Part shown: positions 8,460-17,491 of the stretch, one piece after another
Layout of the letters: each line of letters starts with the position of its first letter
Position numbering within the stretch: position 1 is the first letter of the stretch
Assembly: GCA_012026795.1 (NCBI GenBank)
Contig: VEPM01000019.1
Coordinates: 18,735 to 82,734, forward strand
From: Candidatus Methanoperedens sp.
Lineage (GTDB): Archaea > Halobacteriota > Methanosarcinia > Methanosarcinales > Methanoperedenaceae
Reading direction: 5' to 3'
DNA length: 64,000 nt
Position numbers and translations under genes: made by a program
Notes under the pieces: generated by a model
The model's database searches: none
Told to the model about the DNA's origin: nothing
What the model saw: only the letters and a program-made list of their open reading frames with translations

Positions 8460-8908
8460 TGACCGGGGAAAAAAGCGAGGGAAAATACGAATTCCTGGAA
8501 CACATAGCAGATGCCAAGTTCATGGCTTTTGGTCTTACACTTGAAGAAGCTTTTGAGAATGCCGGGCTTGCCCTGTTCAATGTGATGATAGATACGTCAA
8601 GCTTAAAGGCCAGTGAGGAAAGGAGGGTCGAATTAATATCATCCGATATTAAAATGCTTCTTGTTGACTGGCTATCCGAATTATTATACCTGTTCGAGGT
8701 GGATGAGATAATATTCTCTGAATTCAGGATTGAAAAAATAGAGAGAACGGGGGAGGGTTTTTCATTGAAGGGGATAGCATCGGGTGCACCGATTGACCTT
8801 TCGCACCATAAGTTCGATACAGAGGTGAAAGCTGTGACTTTACATGAACTTGAGGTGGAGCAGGATGAGACCGGGAGATTCCGGGTTCAGGTTGTTGTAG
8901 ATACCTGA
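8459..8908 (+). CDS. Archease, RtcB activator
   Basis: Archease promotes guanylylation and multiple turnover of the RNA ligase RtcB. Family hallmarks are the N-terminal YEFLEHIADAKFMAFG (with the metal-binding Asp), the FENAGLALFNVM helix, LLVDWLSELLYLFEVDE, and the C-terminal VKAVTLHELEV and VVDT end. ATG at 8459 is used; GTG at 8456 would add one residue. rtcB follows after a 184-base gap on the same strand, the classic pair for tRNA splicing and repair. Confidence 0.95.
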   Translation: MTGEKSEGKYEFLEHIADAKFMAFGLTLEEAFENAGLALFNVMIDTSSLKASEERRVELISSDIKMLLVDWLSELLYLFEVDEIIFSEFRIEKIERTGEGFSLKGIASGAPIDLSHHKFDTEVKAVTLHELEVEQDETGRFRVQVVVDT

Positions 8909-9003
8909 AATACCTGAAATTGTACCCGGAATTGTATTTGAAATTGCATCAAACTTAATAACTTTGTGACGAATAAAGATACTAATAAACAATTTTATAA
9001 TAT

Positions 9004-9062
9004 CTTTGCGTACTTTGTGTTATTCGTGGTGTCTGGATTTATTCACCGCAAAGTATGCAAAG
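9004..9062. repeat. Imperfect inverted repeat in the rtcB leader ('ctttgcgtactttg' type)
   Basis: CTTTGCGTACTTTG at 9004-9017 is matched on the other strand by CAAAGTATGCAAAG at 9049-9062 with one mismatch, and the right arm continues as a degenerate direct repeat (GGCCGCAAAG). The arms could fold into a 14-bp hairpin in the untranslated leader of rtcB. Short 'CGCAAAG' repeats of this kind recur between genes in many prokaryotic genomes; here only one pair is visible. Confidence 0.6.
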
Positions 9063-9092
9063 GCCGCAAAGAACGAAGCAAGGAAGGGAAAC

Positions 9093-10553
9093 ATGTCTGA
9101 AGCAAATACAAAAGATGTTGCAAGCATCCTCAAGAAAGTTAATGATTACACATGGGACATACCCATTGGCTACAAACCCGGTATGAGAGTTCCAGGGCGC
9201 ATTTTTGTTTCACCGCAATTGCTTGACAGCCTTGAACTTGACACACTTACCCAGGTTTCCAATGTTGCAACCCTTCCGGGTATCCAGAAATTCGCCATGG
9301 CAATGCCTGATGCGCATTCAGGTTATGGTTTTCCCATCGGGGGAGTTGCGGCTTTTGACAGGGATACAGGTATTATAAGCCCTGGTGGTGTTGGATACGA
9401 TATCAATTGCGGGGTCAGGATAATCAAAACAAATCTTATGGTGGATGAAGTGCGCCCAAGGATGAAAGAACTCATTGAGCTTCTTTTCCATGAGATCCCA
9501 TCCGGTGTAGGTTCAAAAAGCAAGCTTCGCGCCTCAGAGAGTGAACTGACAGATGCATTCCTTCACGGCGCCAGATGGGCAGTGGAAAGCGGATATGGCG
9601 TGAAAGAAGATATCGAGCATTGTGAGGAGAATGGTTACATGAAAATAGCCGATCCTGCAAAGGTTAGTGAGAAGGCGCGAAAAAGGGGTAAACCACAGTT
9701 CGGCACACTTGGCAGCGGCAACCATTTCCTTGAAGTGCAATATGTGGATGAAGTATATGACCCTGAAGTTGCAAAGATTTTCGGGCTTCATAAAGGCCAG
9801 GTTACTGTCATGATACACTGCGGATCCAGGGGCGCGGGTCACCAGATATGCGATGATTATCTCAAGATCCTTGATAAAGCCACACATAAATACGGGATCC
9901 AGCTACCGGACAGGCAGCTTGCCTGCGCGCCTGCCGAATCACAGGAAGGACAGGATTATTATAAAGCCATGGCTGTCGGCGCCAATTACGCCTGGGCGAA
10001 CAGGCAGGTCATTACTCACTGGGTCAGGGAGGCATTCACGCGTTTTTTCAGGCGGGAAGACCTTGGAATGGATCTTATTTACGATGTGGCGCATAACGTA
10101 GCAAAACTGGAAGAGCATACCATTGGCGGTGAAAAAAAGATGGTTTATGTGCACCGGAAGGGCGCTACACGGGCATTCCCGCCCGGACATAATGATGTCC
10201 CCCGGATTTACAGGAAAGTGGGACAGCCGGTATTGATCCCCGGCAGTATGGGCACCCCGTCATTTGTTCTGCACGGAACAGAAAAAGCAATGGAACTCAC
10301 CTTCGGAAGCGCATGTCATGGATCTGGCAGGGTTTCAAGCCGCGGGGCTGCAAAGCACCAATTCCGCGGCGAGACAATACAAAAGGATCTGGCTGCAAAG
10401 GGAATATCAGTCATGGCCATGCACCCTTCGATAATTGCAGAAGAAGCCCCTGGCGTCTATAAATCAAGTGAAGCAGTTGTTGACGTGGTGCACCAGCTTG
10501 GCATTGCAAGAAAAGTCGTAAAACTTATGCCAATGGGAGTGGCAAAAGGATGA
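9093..10553 (+). CDS. rtcB: tRNA-splicing RNA ligase RtcB
   Basis: GTP- and Mn2+-dependent ligase joining RNA 2',3'-cyclic phosphate and 5'-OH ends, needed to join tRNA exons. Active-site motifs are present: [13 protein letters not shown] (metal Cys), [30 protein letters not shown] (as [14 protein letters not shown]), and the GTP-binding/nucleotidyl His region [20 protein letters not shown]. The protein is 486 aa with no intein, which often interrupts archaeal RtcB. The ATG at 9093 has GGAAGGG upstream; an in-frame ATG at 9006 adds 29 residues translated from the repeat-like leader and is unlikely. Confidence 0.96.
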   Translation: MSEANTKDVASILKKVNDYTWDIPIGYKPGMRVPGRIFVSPQLLDSLELDTLTQVSNVATLPGIQKFAMAMPDAHSGYGFPIGGVAAFDRDTGIISPGGVGYDINCGVRIIKTNLMVDEVRPRMKELIELLFHEIPSGVGSKSKLRASESELTDAFLHGARWAVESGYGVKEDIEHCEENGYMKIADPAKVSEKARKRGKPQFGTLGSGNHFLEVQYVDEVYDPEVAKIFGLHKGQVTVMIHCGSRGAGHQICDDYLKILDKATHKYGIQLPDRQLACAPAESQEGQDYYKAMAVGANYAWANRQVITHWVREAFTRFFRREDLGMDLIYDVAHNVAKLEEHTIGGEKKMVYVHRKGATRAFPPGHNDVPRIYRKVGQPVLIPGSMGTPSFVLHGTEKAMELTFGSACHGSGRVSSRGAAKHQFRGETIQKDLAAKGISVMAMHPSIIAEEAPGVYKSSEAVVDVVHQLGIARKVVKLMPMGVAKG

Positions 10554-10637
10554 ATCAACTTTACTTGATTTAAGATCAATTTTTTTGATTGAACATATTT
10601 AAGTATCATTGCTACATTTCGAAAGCCGGTAATTTTT

Positions 10638-11918
10638 ATGAGTCTTATCACTGAAGCAAGAAATGGCAACATTACTGAAGAAATGAAAAAAGTGGCTGAG
10701 ATTGAAGGCGTTGAACCTGAATTTGTTAGGCGCGGGGTAGAAAGCGGAAGGATAGTCATTCCGGTCAGCCCTTATCGCCATACAAGGCCCTGCGGGATCG
10801 GGAAGGGGCTTCGCACAAAGGTTAATGCCTCTATCGGGACGTCATCCGATATTATGGATGTTGATATGGAAATCAAGAAAGCCAAGGTTGCAGAAGCAAC
10901 AGGCGCCGATACCCTGATGGAGCTTTCAACAGGCGGGGATTTTTACGATATCAGGAAAAAGGTCATTGATTCTACGACCCTGTCAGTAGGAAGTGTGCCT
11001 CTTTACCAGGCTTTTATCGAAGCGATCAGAAAATACGGTTCTGTTGTGGAGATGAAAGAAGATGATCTCTTTAAGGTCACTGCAAAACAGGCAAAGCTTG
11101 GCACGAATTTCATGGCGATACATACGGGAATTAACCTTTTCACAGTGGAGCGGCTTAAAAAACAGGGACGGTTCGGAGGACTCTGTTCACGCGGCGGCGC
11201 TTTCATGACAGCATGGATGCTGCATAATGAGAAAGAAAATCCGCTTTACAGCGAATTCGATTATCTCCTTGAGATAATGAAAGAACATGAGGTCACACTC
11301 AGTATGGGCAATGGCATGCGCGCGGGCGCTGTTCATGATTCCACTGACAGGGCACAGATCCAGGAACTTATTATGAACTCGGAGCTATCTGATCAGGCGC
11401 ATGAAGCAGGTGTCCAGACAATTGTCGAAGGACCGGGTCATATCCCGCTTGACGAAATAGAAACGAACGTAATACTTATGAAGCGTCTGAGCGGCGAGAA
11501 GCCTTTCTATATGCTCGGTCCGCTTGTTACGGATATCGCGCCTGGATTTGATCATATTGTGGCAGCAATAGGCGCATCTCTCTCCAGCGCTTATGGCGCG
11601 GATTTCATTTGTTATGTTACACCGGCTGAACATCTTGCCCTCCCAAATGTGGATGATGTAAGGCAGGGAGTAATTACTGCAAGGATCGCGGCGCATATAG
11701 GTGATATGGTCAAGAACAAAGACCGCCAGCGTGATATGGACATGGGAAGAGCAAGGCGTGATCTTCAATGGGAAAAGATGTATGAGCTTGCGATCAATCC
11801 CGAATATGCAAAATCAGTAAGAGACAGCCGCTCTCCGGATGATGAAGAAGCTTGCACTATGTGCGGGAACTATTGCGCTCTTAAGATCGTAAAACAGAAC
11901 TTTAATTTCGAAAGATAA
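10638..11918 (+). CDS. thiC: Phosphomethylpyrimidine synthase ThiC (short archaeal form)
   Basis: Non-canonical radical SAM enzyme converting aminoimidazole ribotide to the thiamine pyrimidine HMP-P. The TIM barrel is clear (VMDVDMEIKKAKVAEATGADTLMELSTGGDF; MAIHTGINLFTVERLKKQGR; VEGPGHIPLDEIE; YVTPAEHLALP). At the C-terminus the iron-sulfur cysteines read CTMCGNYC, with three rather than the textbook four residues between the second and third Cys. 426 aa matches the short ThiC group, which lacks the long N-terminal domain. Some methanogens carry ThiC paralogues of other function (for example in benzimidazole synthesis), so thiamine is likely but not certain. Confidence 0.9.
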   Translation: MSLITEARNGNITEEMKKVAEIEGVEPEFVRRGVESGRIVIPVSPYRHTRPCGIGKGLRTKVNASIGTSSDIMDVDMEIKKAKVAEATGADTLMELSTGGDFYDIRKKVIDSTTLSVGSVPLYQAFIEAIRKYGSVVEMKEDDLFKVTAKQAKLGTNFMAIHTGINLFTVERLKKQGRFGGLCSRGGAFMTAWMLHNEKENPLYSEFDYLLEIMKEHEVTLSMGNGMRAGAVHDSTDRAQIQELIMNSELSDQAHEAGVQTIVEGPGHIPLDEIETNVILMKRLSGEKPFYMLGPLVTDIAPGFDHIVAAIGASLSSAYGADFICYVTPAEHLALPNVDDVRQGVITARIAAHIGDMVKNKDRQRDMDMGRARRDLQWEKMYELAINPEYAKSVRDSRSPDDEEACTMCGNYCALKIVKQNFNFER

Positions 11919-11925
11919 AATAATT

Positions 11926-11958
11926 AAAAAAGGAGAACAGTCAATATTCTCCTTTTTT
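11926..11958. terminator. Bidirectional hairpin terminator between thiC and hppA
   Basis: AAAAAAGGAGAA (11926-11937) and TTCTCCTTTTTT (11947-11958) form a perfect 12-bp stem around a 9-base loop, with a T run on each exit. It overlaps the hppA stop codon and follows the thiC stop by 7 bases, so it can end both convergent transcripts. Confidence 0.8.
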
Positions 11959-14011
11959 ATCCGATCAAATTGTATTTCAATATCAGCGCCGCGAATAATA
12001 TTGCCACGATATTCATTACTTTAATCAATGGGTTAATGGCCGGGCCCGCTGTATCTTTTGTGGGATCACCAACTGTATCGCCTACAACTGCTGCCGCATG
12101 CGTTGGATTTTTGCTGCCGTCCGGCAGTCTCTTCCCGCCAAGGTTTCCTGATTCTATGTATTTCTTGGCATTATCCCATGCTGCTCCTCCTGTTGTCATC
12201 ATAAGAGCAAGAAGCAGCCCTGAGATTATAACACCAATGAGGAGACCCCCCAGTGCAACCGGGCCAAGGATGAAACCTACTAAGAGAGGAGATAGCACTG
12301 CAAGAAGACCGGGTATGATCATTTCCTTCTGGGCTGCAATGGTAACGATATCCACACAGCGCCCGTAATCCGGTTTTGCCGTTCCTTCCATTATGCCTTT
12401 TATTTCCCTGAACTGGCGCCTGATTTCTGTAACTATGGTCGTTGCCGCCCTTCCAACAGCTCCCATCAGGAAGCTTGCAAACAGGAATGGGATCATGCCG
12501 CCGATGAGTAATCCAACAAGTACCATCGGGTCTGAAAGCTTGAGTTCTAACGGGCTTCCACGTAGTTTTATTATCTCGCTGCTATAGGCTGCATAAAGCG
12601 CAAGTGCACCTAATGCTGCTGAACCTATGGCATAACCTTTGGTTACTGCTTTTGTTGTGTTGCCAACCGCATCGAGAGGGTCTGTGATATCCCTTACTTC
12701 CTTTGGTAATTCCGCCATCTCAGCTATCCCGCCTGCGTTATCTGTGATCGGGCCGTAGGAGTCTATAGCTATTATGATGCCTGTAACTGAAAGCATGGCC
12801 GCCGCTGCTATTGCGATACCATATAACCCGAGTGTTCCTCCACCCATGACCATATATGAAGAGAGTATCCCTGCACATATTACGATCACAGGTAAAGCCG
12901 TGCTCTGAAGACCTACCGCCAGACCGGTAATAACATTTGTTCCCGGACCTGTTACTGATGCATTGGCTATCTGCTTGACAGGGCTATGCTCAGTTGCCGT
13001 ATAATATTCAGTTATTATTATCATGGCTGCGGTTACGCCAAGACCAACAAGGGCGCTTATGAATAAACCGGTATCGCCCATCATCAACTGCTGTGTTATA
13101 AAATAGAATAGTATCAAAGATATTATACCTGCGATGATCGCTCCGTTATACATGGCCCCCATAATATTATTTGATTTCCCAAGCTTCACGAAGAGGACAC
13201 CAATAATGGAAGCAATAATGGCTGCAGCGCCAATAACTAAAGGATAAATGACTGCGTTCGGATATTTATCGGTCACAGTTACACCGATTAGCATTGCACC
13301 AAGAGCGGTTACTGCGTAAGTTTCAAAAAGGTCTGCTGCCATTCCTGCGCAGTCACCTACATTATCCCCGACATTGTCTGCAATGACACCAGGATTGCGG
13401 GGGTCATCCTCAGGAATACCTGCTTCTACTTTTCCTACAAGGTCTGTCCCTACATCTGCTGCTTTTGTATAAATGCCGCCTCCTATCCTTGCAAAAAGGC
13501 TGATAAGTGAGGCGCCAAATCCGAATCCAACGATTTTATCTACGGCACCGGCGTTGCCTCCAAAGGCTATGAACAATCCGCTGACACCAAGAAGTGCAAA
13601 GCTTGCAACAGATATCCCTGTCACAGCGCCGCCCTTGAAAGCCACATCAAGGGCTTTTCTCATTCCCTCTTTAGCAGCATTGGCGCAGCGCACATTGGCC
13701 CGGACTGATATGTTCATGCCCAGGTATCCTGCTGCTGCCGACATTACTGCCCCAAGGACAAATGCTAAAGCAGTGGCTGTATTTATTGCAAAAGCGATCA
13801 CGATAGTAAGTATGACCGCGATAACTGCGACGGTCTTATACTGCCTGTTCAGGTAGGCCATGGCGCCTTCCTGTACAGCTGCTGCAATTTGTTTCATTTT
13901 GTCTGACCCGGCGTCAAGTTTTAAAATATACAAAACAAGATACACGGCAAATATTAATCCTATAATTCCCGCAAGCGGGGCCGAAAACAACATTAAATTC
14001 GTAATGTCCAT
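11957..14011 (-). CDS. hppA: Membrane-bound pyrophosphatase, K+-independent H+-translocating type
   Basis: Integral membrane pump (684 aa, about 16 helices) that couples PPi hydrolysis to proton export. The PPi site motifs are intact: [21 protein letters not shown] region and [21 protein letters not shown] at about residues 190-235, and the C-terminal [20 protein letters not shown]. In the segment [20 protein letters not shown] there is a Lys where K+-dependent enzymes have Ala, which is the accepted marker of the K+-independent, proton-pumping class. A strong CCTCCT complement (AGGAGG) precedes the ATG. It likely recovers energy from biosynthetic PPi. Confidence 0.97.
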   Translation of the reverse strand: MDITNLMLFSAPLAGIIGLIFAVYLVLYILKLDAGSDKMKQIAAAVQEGAMAYLNRQYKTVAVIAVILTIVIAFAINTATALAFVLGAVMSAAAGYLGMNISVRANVRCANAAKEGMRKALDVAFKGGAVTGISVASFALLGVSGLFIAFGGNAGAVDKIVGFGFGASLISLFARIGGGIYTKAADVGTDLVGKVEAGIPEDDPRNPGVIADNVGDNVGDCAGMAADLFETYAVTALGAMLIGVTVTDKYPNAVIYPLVIGAAAIIASIIGVLFVKLGKSNNIMGAMYNGAIIAGIISLILFYFITQQLMMGDTGLFISALVGLGVTAAMIIITEYYTATEHSPVKQIANASVTGPGTNVITGLAVGLQSTALPVIVICAGILSSYMVMGGGTLGLYGIAIAAAAMLSVTGIIIAIDSYGPITDNAGGIAEMAELPKEVRDITDPLDAVGNTTKAVTKGYAIGSAALGALALYAAYSSEIIKLRGSPLELKLSDPMVLVGLLIGGMIPFLFASFLMGAVGRAATTIVTEIRRQFREIKGIMEGTAKPDYGRCVDIVTIAAQKEMIIPGLLAVLSPLLVGFILGPVALGGLLIGVIISGLLLALMMTTGGAAWDNAKKYIESGNLGGKRLPDGSKNPTHAAAVVGDTVGDPTKDTAGPAINPLIKVMNIVAILFAALILKYNLIG

Positions 14012-14015
14012 AGTT

Positions 14016-14058
14016 CCTCCTATATTGCTCCGCCAAGTTGGTTCTAACTATATATATT
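14016..14058 (-). promoter_or_regulatory. TATA box and Shine-Dalgarno of hppA
   Basis: Read on the minus strand, ATATATATA-type sequence (complement of 14049-14058) lies about 40 bases upstream of the hppA ATG, and AGGAGG (complement of 14016-14021) lies 4 bases upstream. Spacing fits an archaeal TATA-dependent promoter with a short leader. No other regulatory motif is obvious. Confidence 0.5.
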
Positions 14059-14120
14059 ATTTACCTTTGATGAGCTGGCTTCAGGAAGCTGTATATTTCA
14101 ATTAATTGCCATTAATAAAA

Positions 14121-14144
14121 GCAGGGTCACTTAATCGACCCCGC
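14121..14144 (-). terminator. Hairpin terminator of the LolA-like lipoprotein gene
   Basis: On the minus strand GCGGGGTC (14144-14137) pairs with GACCCTGC (14128-14121) apart from one mismatch, followed by TTTTATT. The stem spans the stop codon of the upstream lipoprotein gene. It also separates that gene from hppA, which lies downstream on the same strand. Confidence 0.6.
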
Positions 14145-15173
14145 TACTTTGATCATTTCTTCTTTGCTTAACTGGCTGGAAAGGGCTAATTCAAGCCTGC
14201 CAATGTTCCATATCAGTATTCTGGTCTCGCCAAATCCTGATATTATTTTCCCCTGCGCACCATTAATACTGACCTTCTCGACTTCGTCTATATCAGGCGA
14301 AGGATTTGATTCATCTTGCAGTGTCTCGGAAAGCGAAAGTATCTGAGAACCTTTCTTATATTCCAGTGACACAGATTCGATATTTTCATATTTGAACACT
14401 GTGCTGCTGTTAAATGTAAAACCCTCAGGCAGATAAGAAGGCACAAGAACTGTGAAATTGACTTCTTTCCTTGCTTCCTCAAGTGTCAGCTTTTTGGGCG
14501 GCGCAGGAAGCTCTCTTGTAACCACCTTTGCGCCCTCAGGTATCTTGAACTCGAATTCGCTGTCGGGTATTCCGGTATTGAATTTCATGTCGCGGTATTC
14601 TATTGAAGTCATAAGCTTATCATTCTTATCCAATATCTCTGTCTTGAGAGGAATCCAGTTTTCACTGTCCACCAGCATATTATAATGCATGCCCATCATA
14701 CTGCCGTTTTTTGGCGATGCTTTGATATTATATACGCTTCTCCCTTCAAATTTTTCCGTGCCCTGGTAAGATATGTCTGTCTGGTTCAGGATTTCCTGAA
14801 TAAATTTAGTGTAATCCGGCTCAGGAGGATTGGCAATTTCAGGCATATCCATCCTGGTTACCTCATTTTTCTCCGGGTCATAACTCCATATAGTCTTGCC
14901 GTCATTGACCATGACCTGGCCAGCCATCTTTGAAGGTTCAAGATATTCTATCCGGCTTTTATCAGGCATCTTGTTCATCATTTTTGCTTTTGCTATCTCG
15001 CTTTTGCCCCCATAATCCGAAGTAATTACCATAGTGGCCGAATAGTCTTTTATACTATCCTGTTTCGCTTTCATCTGTTGTGCGATCTGCTCGGCAGACA
15101 TATTTGCAGTACATCCCGATATAAGGGATATTATAATAACTGCGAACAGAACTACTCCTGTTCTTTTAATCAT
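14127..15173 (-). CDS. LolA-like lipoprotein with C-terminal DUF4367 domain
   Basis: 348 aa secreted lipoprotein: N-terminal signal peptide with lipobox ISGC (Cys21). Residues ~25-200 are a LolA/LppX-like half-barrel of the 'outer membrane lipoprotein-sorting' group (PDKSRIEYLEPSKMAGQVMV, then DGKTIWSYDPEKNEVTRMDM), and residues ~235-348 form a DUF4367-like domain (FTVLVPSYLPEGFTFNS ... ISGFGETRILIWNIG). Archaea lack an outer membrane, so it probably binds a lipid or other hydrophobic ligand outside the cell membrane. It is monocistronic, with AGGAGG just before the ATG. Confidence 0.85.
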   Translation of the reverse strand: MIKRTGVVLFAVIIISLISGCTANMSAEQIAQQMKAKQDSIKDYSATMVITSDYGGKSEIAKAKMMNKMPDKSRIEYLEPSKMAGQVMVNDGKTIWSYDPEKNEVTRMDMPEIANPPEPDYTKFIQEILNQTDISYQGTEKFEGRSVYNIKASPKNGSMMGMHYNMLVDSENWIPLKTEILDKNDKLMTSIEYRDMKFNTGIPDSEFEFKIPEGAKVVTRELPAPPKKLTLEEARKEVNFTVLVPSYLPEGFTFNSSTVFKYENIESVSLEYKKGSQILSLSETLQDESNPSPDIDEVEKVSINGAQGKIISGFGETRILIWNIGRLELALSSQLSKEEMIKVAGSIK

Positions 15174-15307
15174 ATATTTCCTCCTTTATTATTTTTGTCA
15201 GAAACGCGACCCACAAATCCCGTTTTTTATCACGTTAATAACCGCAAATTAGATAATTCCTGTTTGATTGAGCCTGTTCTCAAAGATAAAACCACCTATA
15301 TTTTTCA

Positions 15308-15712
15308 TTAAACTTCACCATTTTTAACAAAATAATAGGTTAATATTGCCCACGAATATATTCCGATATGTGCGAGTATAAAAGGCATGAAGCGGTAATC
15401 TTTGGTTGCCAGCCAGATACTGTTGACCAGGCCCAATAGGAGCAGGCATACCACAAGGATCAAAAATGCGTATAAACTCGCTTTTGAGCCAGCTCTTTTG
15501 GTTCGTTCATCGCCCACAGCTCCTGTTGTTGGTATTGACAGAACAAACAGGGAGAATATGATTATGTCAAAATTGAAAATAGTCTGGATAATTACGTCAT
15601 TGCCAAAATAGTTCGGAGTTCTTCCTGAAATTTCTTGGATAATTGTAATTGCTAATGCCACAAGCGCGAGAATGAGAATCAAATATGCCCATTTTCTATT
15701 GAAGTTGTTCAC
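15308..15712 (-). CDS. Four-helix membrane protein of unknown function (DUF2178-like)
   Basis: 134 aa with four predicted membrane helices: residues 8-25, 45-62, 78-98 and 108-127. The cytoplasmic loop VGDERTKRAGSKASLYAF and the end YYFVKNGEV resemble small DUF2178-type archaeal membrane proteins, which are usually encoded beside a helix-turn-helix regulator. The start is GTG at 15712, overlapping the stop of the upstream 36-codon frame (GTGA), so translation is coupled. No function can be given. Confidence 0.65.
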   Translation of the reverse strand: MNNFNRKWAYLILILALVALAITIIQEISGRTPNYFGNDVIIQTIFNFDIIIFSLFVLSIPTTGAVGDERTKRAGSKASLYAFLILVVCLLLLGLVNSIWLATKDYRFMPFILAHIGIYSWAILTYYFVKNGEV

Positions 15713-15819
15713 TCGATATCACCTTTTCTTACAAAGTAAGCATAGAATGACATAACTGCTCCAAGCAATACTGGTGGCCTGAAAATCAATAGTTGTTTAT
15801 TTGTTCCTGTTATTTCCAT
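15709..15819 (-). CDS. Small membrane peptide, 36 aa; looks like the C-terminus of a DUF2178-like protein
   Basis: ATG at 15819 with GAGGT about 9 bases upstream; the product is MEITGTNKQLLIF followed by a single hydrophobic helix and AYFVRKGDIE. The C-terminal helix and tail align with the end of the next protein (FILAHIGIYSWAILTYYFVKNGEV), so this may be either a small coupled subunit or the remnant of a duplicated gene. The stop overlaps the downstream GTG start. Confidence 0.55.
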   Translation of the reverse strand: MEITGTNKQLLIFRPPVLLGAVMSFYAYFVRKGDIE

Positions 15820-15835
15820 TCTATCAAACCTCTAA

Positions 15836-15874
15836 ATGTTAGTTATATGTAACATTATGTTAGGTATATGCAAC
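15836..15874. promoter_or_regulatory. Tandem operator-like repeat upstream of the 36-aa/134-aa genes
   Basis: ATGTTAG-TATATG-AAC is repeated at 15836-15853 and 15857-15874. The two copies are 21 bp apart, two turns of the helix, 17 bases upstream of the ATG at 15819. Each half has GTTA...(T/C)AAC dyad ends. This looks like a pair of sites for a DNA-binding protein on one face of the DNA, possibly overlapping the promoter. The regulator is not identified. Confidence 0.45.
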
Positions 15875-15939
15875 TATTTAAAACTTTCTTTTCATTAAAA
15901 ATGTACAGAATTTGAATCTTATGACCAGGCCCCGCGGAA

Positions 15940-16299
15940 TCATCTGCTCTCATCCACAGTATAAAATCCGGTTCTATCTGATATCAATATCTTCCTGTTT
16001 TTCCGCTCCCAGTAAGCCACTACAAGATACTGTGTCCAGGCAAACAAAAATAAACCTGAGAGAAAAGGATAATATTCTCTGATGCGTATCCCGGTTTTCA
16101 CCAGCAAAAAGATAATTAAAAAAGTAACTAAAGCTATTAATCCAACTATTTTGAGGCAGTTAATTACCTTATTTCTTCCGGTAACTTGCAGCCTCCTGTA
16201 CTTTCCTTCGGCAACTTTATTGAGCCTGCGCCATTCGGCGATTCCAGCCCCTATACTTATGGAAGCCCCTGTGATTAAGCCTGAAAAGAAAAGATTCAT
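15940..16299 (-). CDS. Membrane protein of unknown function, last gene of the GWCPNA operon
   Basis: 119 aa. A glycine-rich N-terminal helix (LFFSGLITGASISIGAGIAEW), a charged loop (RRLNKVAEGKYRRLQVTGRNK), then two helices around residues 50-68 and 80-95 and a soluble tail ending FYTVDESR. I do not recognise the family. Its ATG overlaps the stop of the upstream gene by four bases, so it is the seventh and last member of the operon that begins at 20417. It lacks the GWCPNA motif. Confidence 0.7.
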   Translation of the reverse strand: MNLFFSGLITGASISIGAGIAEWRRLNKVAEGKYRRLQVTGRNKVINCLKIVGLIALVTFLIIFLLVKTGIRIREYYPFLSGLFLFAWTQYLVVAYWERKNRKILISDRTGFYTVDESR

Positions 16300-16874
16300 G
16301 TTATCTTTTTCGCCGGAATAATATATTTCAATTTGAAAAAGTCATGCTCATTGCGAGGATAAAGCAAGATGTATCTTCCACCAGCGTTCATTCTAATCAT
16401 ATAAGGATAATTCGATATGCGGATAGTGGCATATAATGAATATGCAAAACCAATAACTGCTATAAGATACCATATATTCATGACAGAGTCTGGCATGGAA
16501 ACCACAAAATAAATCGACAGCAATATCATCATTAGTAATGATGCCAGGCTATTCCGCTTATGCCTGTTTCCATAGTTTTCAAATATTTCTATACTTTTGA
16601 TGCTATTTTTAGGAATGATGATATCACCCAAAATCGGCGTAGTGATCTTCAATGTTTCACTGCCAATAGATAATTTTGTATTAAAAAAAATGATAAGCAA
16701 AGCAACCAGGATAGAAGACAGAGTTATAAAATACCTATCTGTACCTGCCCATGCACTGCTGATTATAACCGAACCCGCATAACCCAGAATAACAGCCCAT
16801 ATGCGCCAGTCGAACATTTGCAGCGGCACGTCCATATCCTTATGAATGGAATTATTTTCTGAAAATGTTGTCAC
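16296..16874 (-). CDS. PH-like membrane protein of the GWCPNA operon
   Basis: 192 aa. Starts with a soluble tail (MDVPLQMFDWRIWAV), then a helical pair (~residues 27-65), a short beta-rich segment ISIGSETLKITTPILGDIIIPKNSIKSIEI that looks like a bacterial PH-like (photosystem/EbsA-type) membrane-anchored domain, a second helical pair, and an end module RISNYPYMIRM...ILLYPRNEHDFFKLK. The same architecture and wording (MFDWR, SxYP...LYPRNE) recur in the 17488-18189 protein, so they are paralogues. It lacks the N-terminal GWCPNA motif. Overlaps neighbours by 4 bases on each side. Function unknown. Confidence 0.7.
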   Translation of the reverse strand: MTTFSENNSIHKDMDVPLQMFDWRIWAVILGYAGSVIISSAWAGTDRYFITLSSILVALLIIFFNTKLSIGSETLKITTPILGDIIIPKNSIKSIEIFENYGNRHKRNSLASLLMMILLSIYFVVSMPDSVMNIWYLIAVIGFAYSLYATIRISNYPYMIRMNAGGRYILLYPRNEHDFFKLKYIIPAKKIT

Positions 16875-17491
16875 TGAACTACCTCTAATTTACTTTCCAG
16901 TTCCTGCGGATTATTTGTATAGAATGTAATTTCACGATTTTTTGTCATTATTTTGAGAACAGCAGGATGGTATGATCTAACCATGTAATTGTAGAATATC
17001 ACAGCAACAAGAACAGTGGTCATAGGGATGGAATAAGCAGTAATGAATTTCACTATCACAGGAGCAGAACTTGCAGCATTGTGGTATAAACTGGTTATAT
17101 TTTTTTCTATTGAAAATAATAATCCTACAAGCGCAAAGGAGTATAAAATCCATCTAAACCTGTAACCGGGATTCTTTATGACATTGATTGATACAATGCT
17201 TTCTTTTTGTATCAAGACAGACTTTAGCAGGGGCCGGTGGATAATAATGTTGTGAGGTGTAAGCTCAACGGTTGTTTTATTCTGAAGAAGTAAAATCAAA
17301 AAGGCAAAATAGAATATTGAAATGGCGATTATATCGATTGCATTATAATTGATGTTAACGAGCAATAATAGAAATGCTATTATAGAAGCGGGCAATATAA
17401 TACTTATTATACCGGCATCACGGGAACTATCTACAAGAATTTTTATCCGGTCATGCTCTGGCACCTTATTTTGTGAATAAATGGCATTCAT
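16871..17491 (-). CDS. PH-like membrane protein of the GWCPNA operon
   Basis: 206 aa with two membrane-hairpin pairs (about residues 28-68 and 112-165) flanking a beta-rich segment TVELTPHNIIIHRPLLKSVLIQKESIVSINVI, and an end module VRSYHPAVLKIMTKNREITFYTNNPQELESKL comparable with those of its two neighbours. The pattern 'helical pair, PH-like strand region, helical pair, strands plus a final helix' marks a third divergent copy. No GWCPNA motif. Starts within the stop of the upstream gene (ATGA). Function unknown. Confidence 0.7.
   Translation of the reverse strand: MNAIYSQNKVPEHDRIKILVDSSRDAGIISIILPASIIAFLLLLVNINYNAIDIIAISIFYFAFLILLLQNKTTVELTPHNIIIHRPLLKSVLIQKESIVSINVIKNPGYRFRWILYSFALVGLLFSIEKNITSLYHNAASSAPVIVKFITAYSIPMTTVLVAVIFYNYMVRSYHPAVLKIMTKNREITFYTNNPQELESKLEVVQ

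Noticed and set aside
9093..10553. Intein in RtcB
   Set aside because: Length (486 aa) and continuous conserved motifs show none.
10554..10637. TPP riboswitch upstream of thiC
   Set aside because: The 84-base leader is too short and lacks the conserved CTGAGA/ACCTGA elements.
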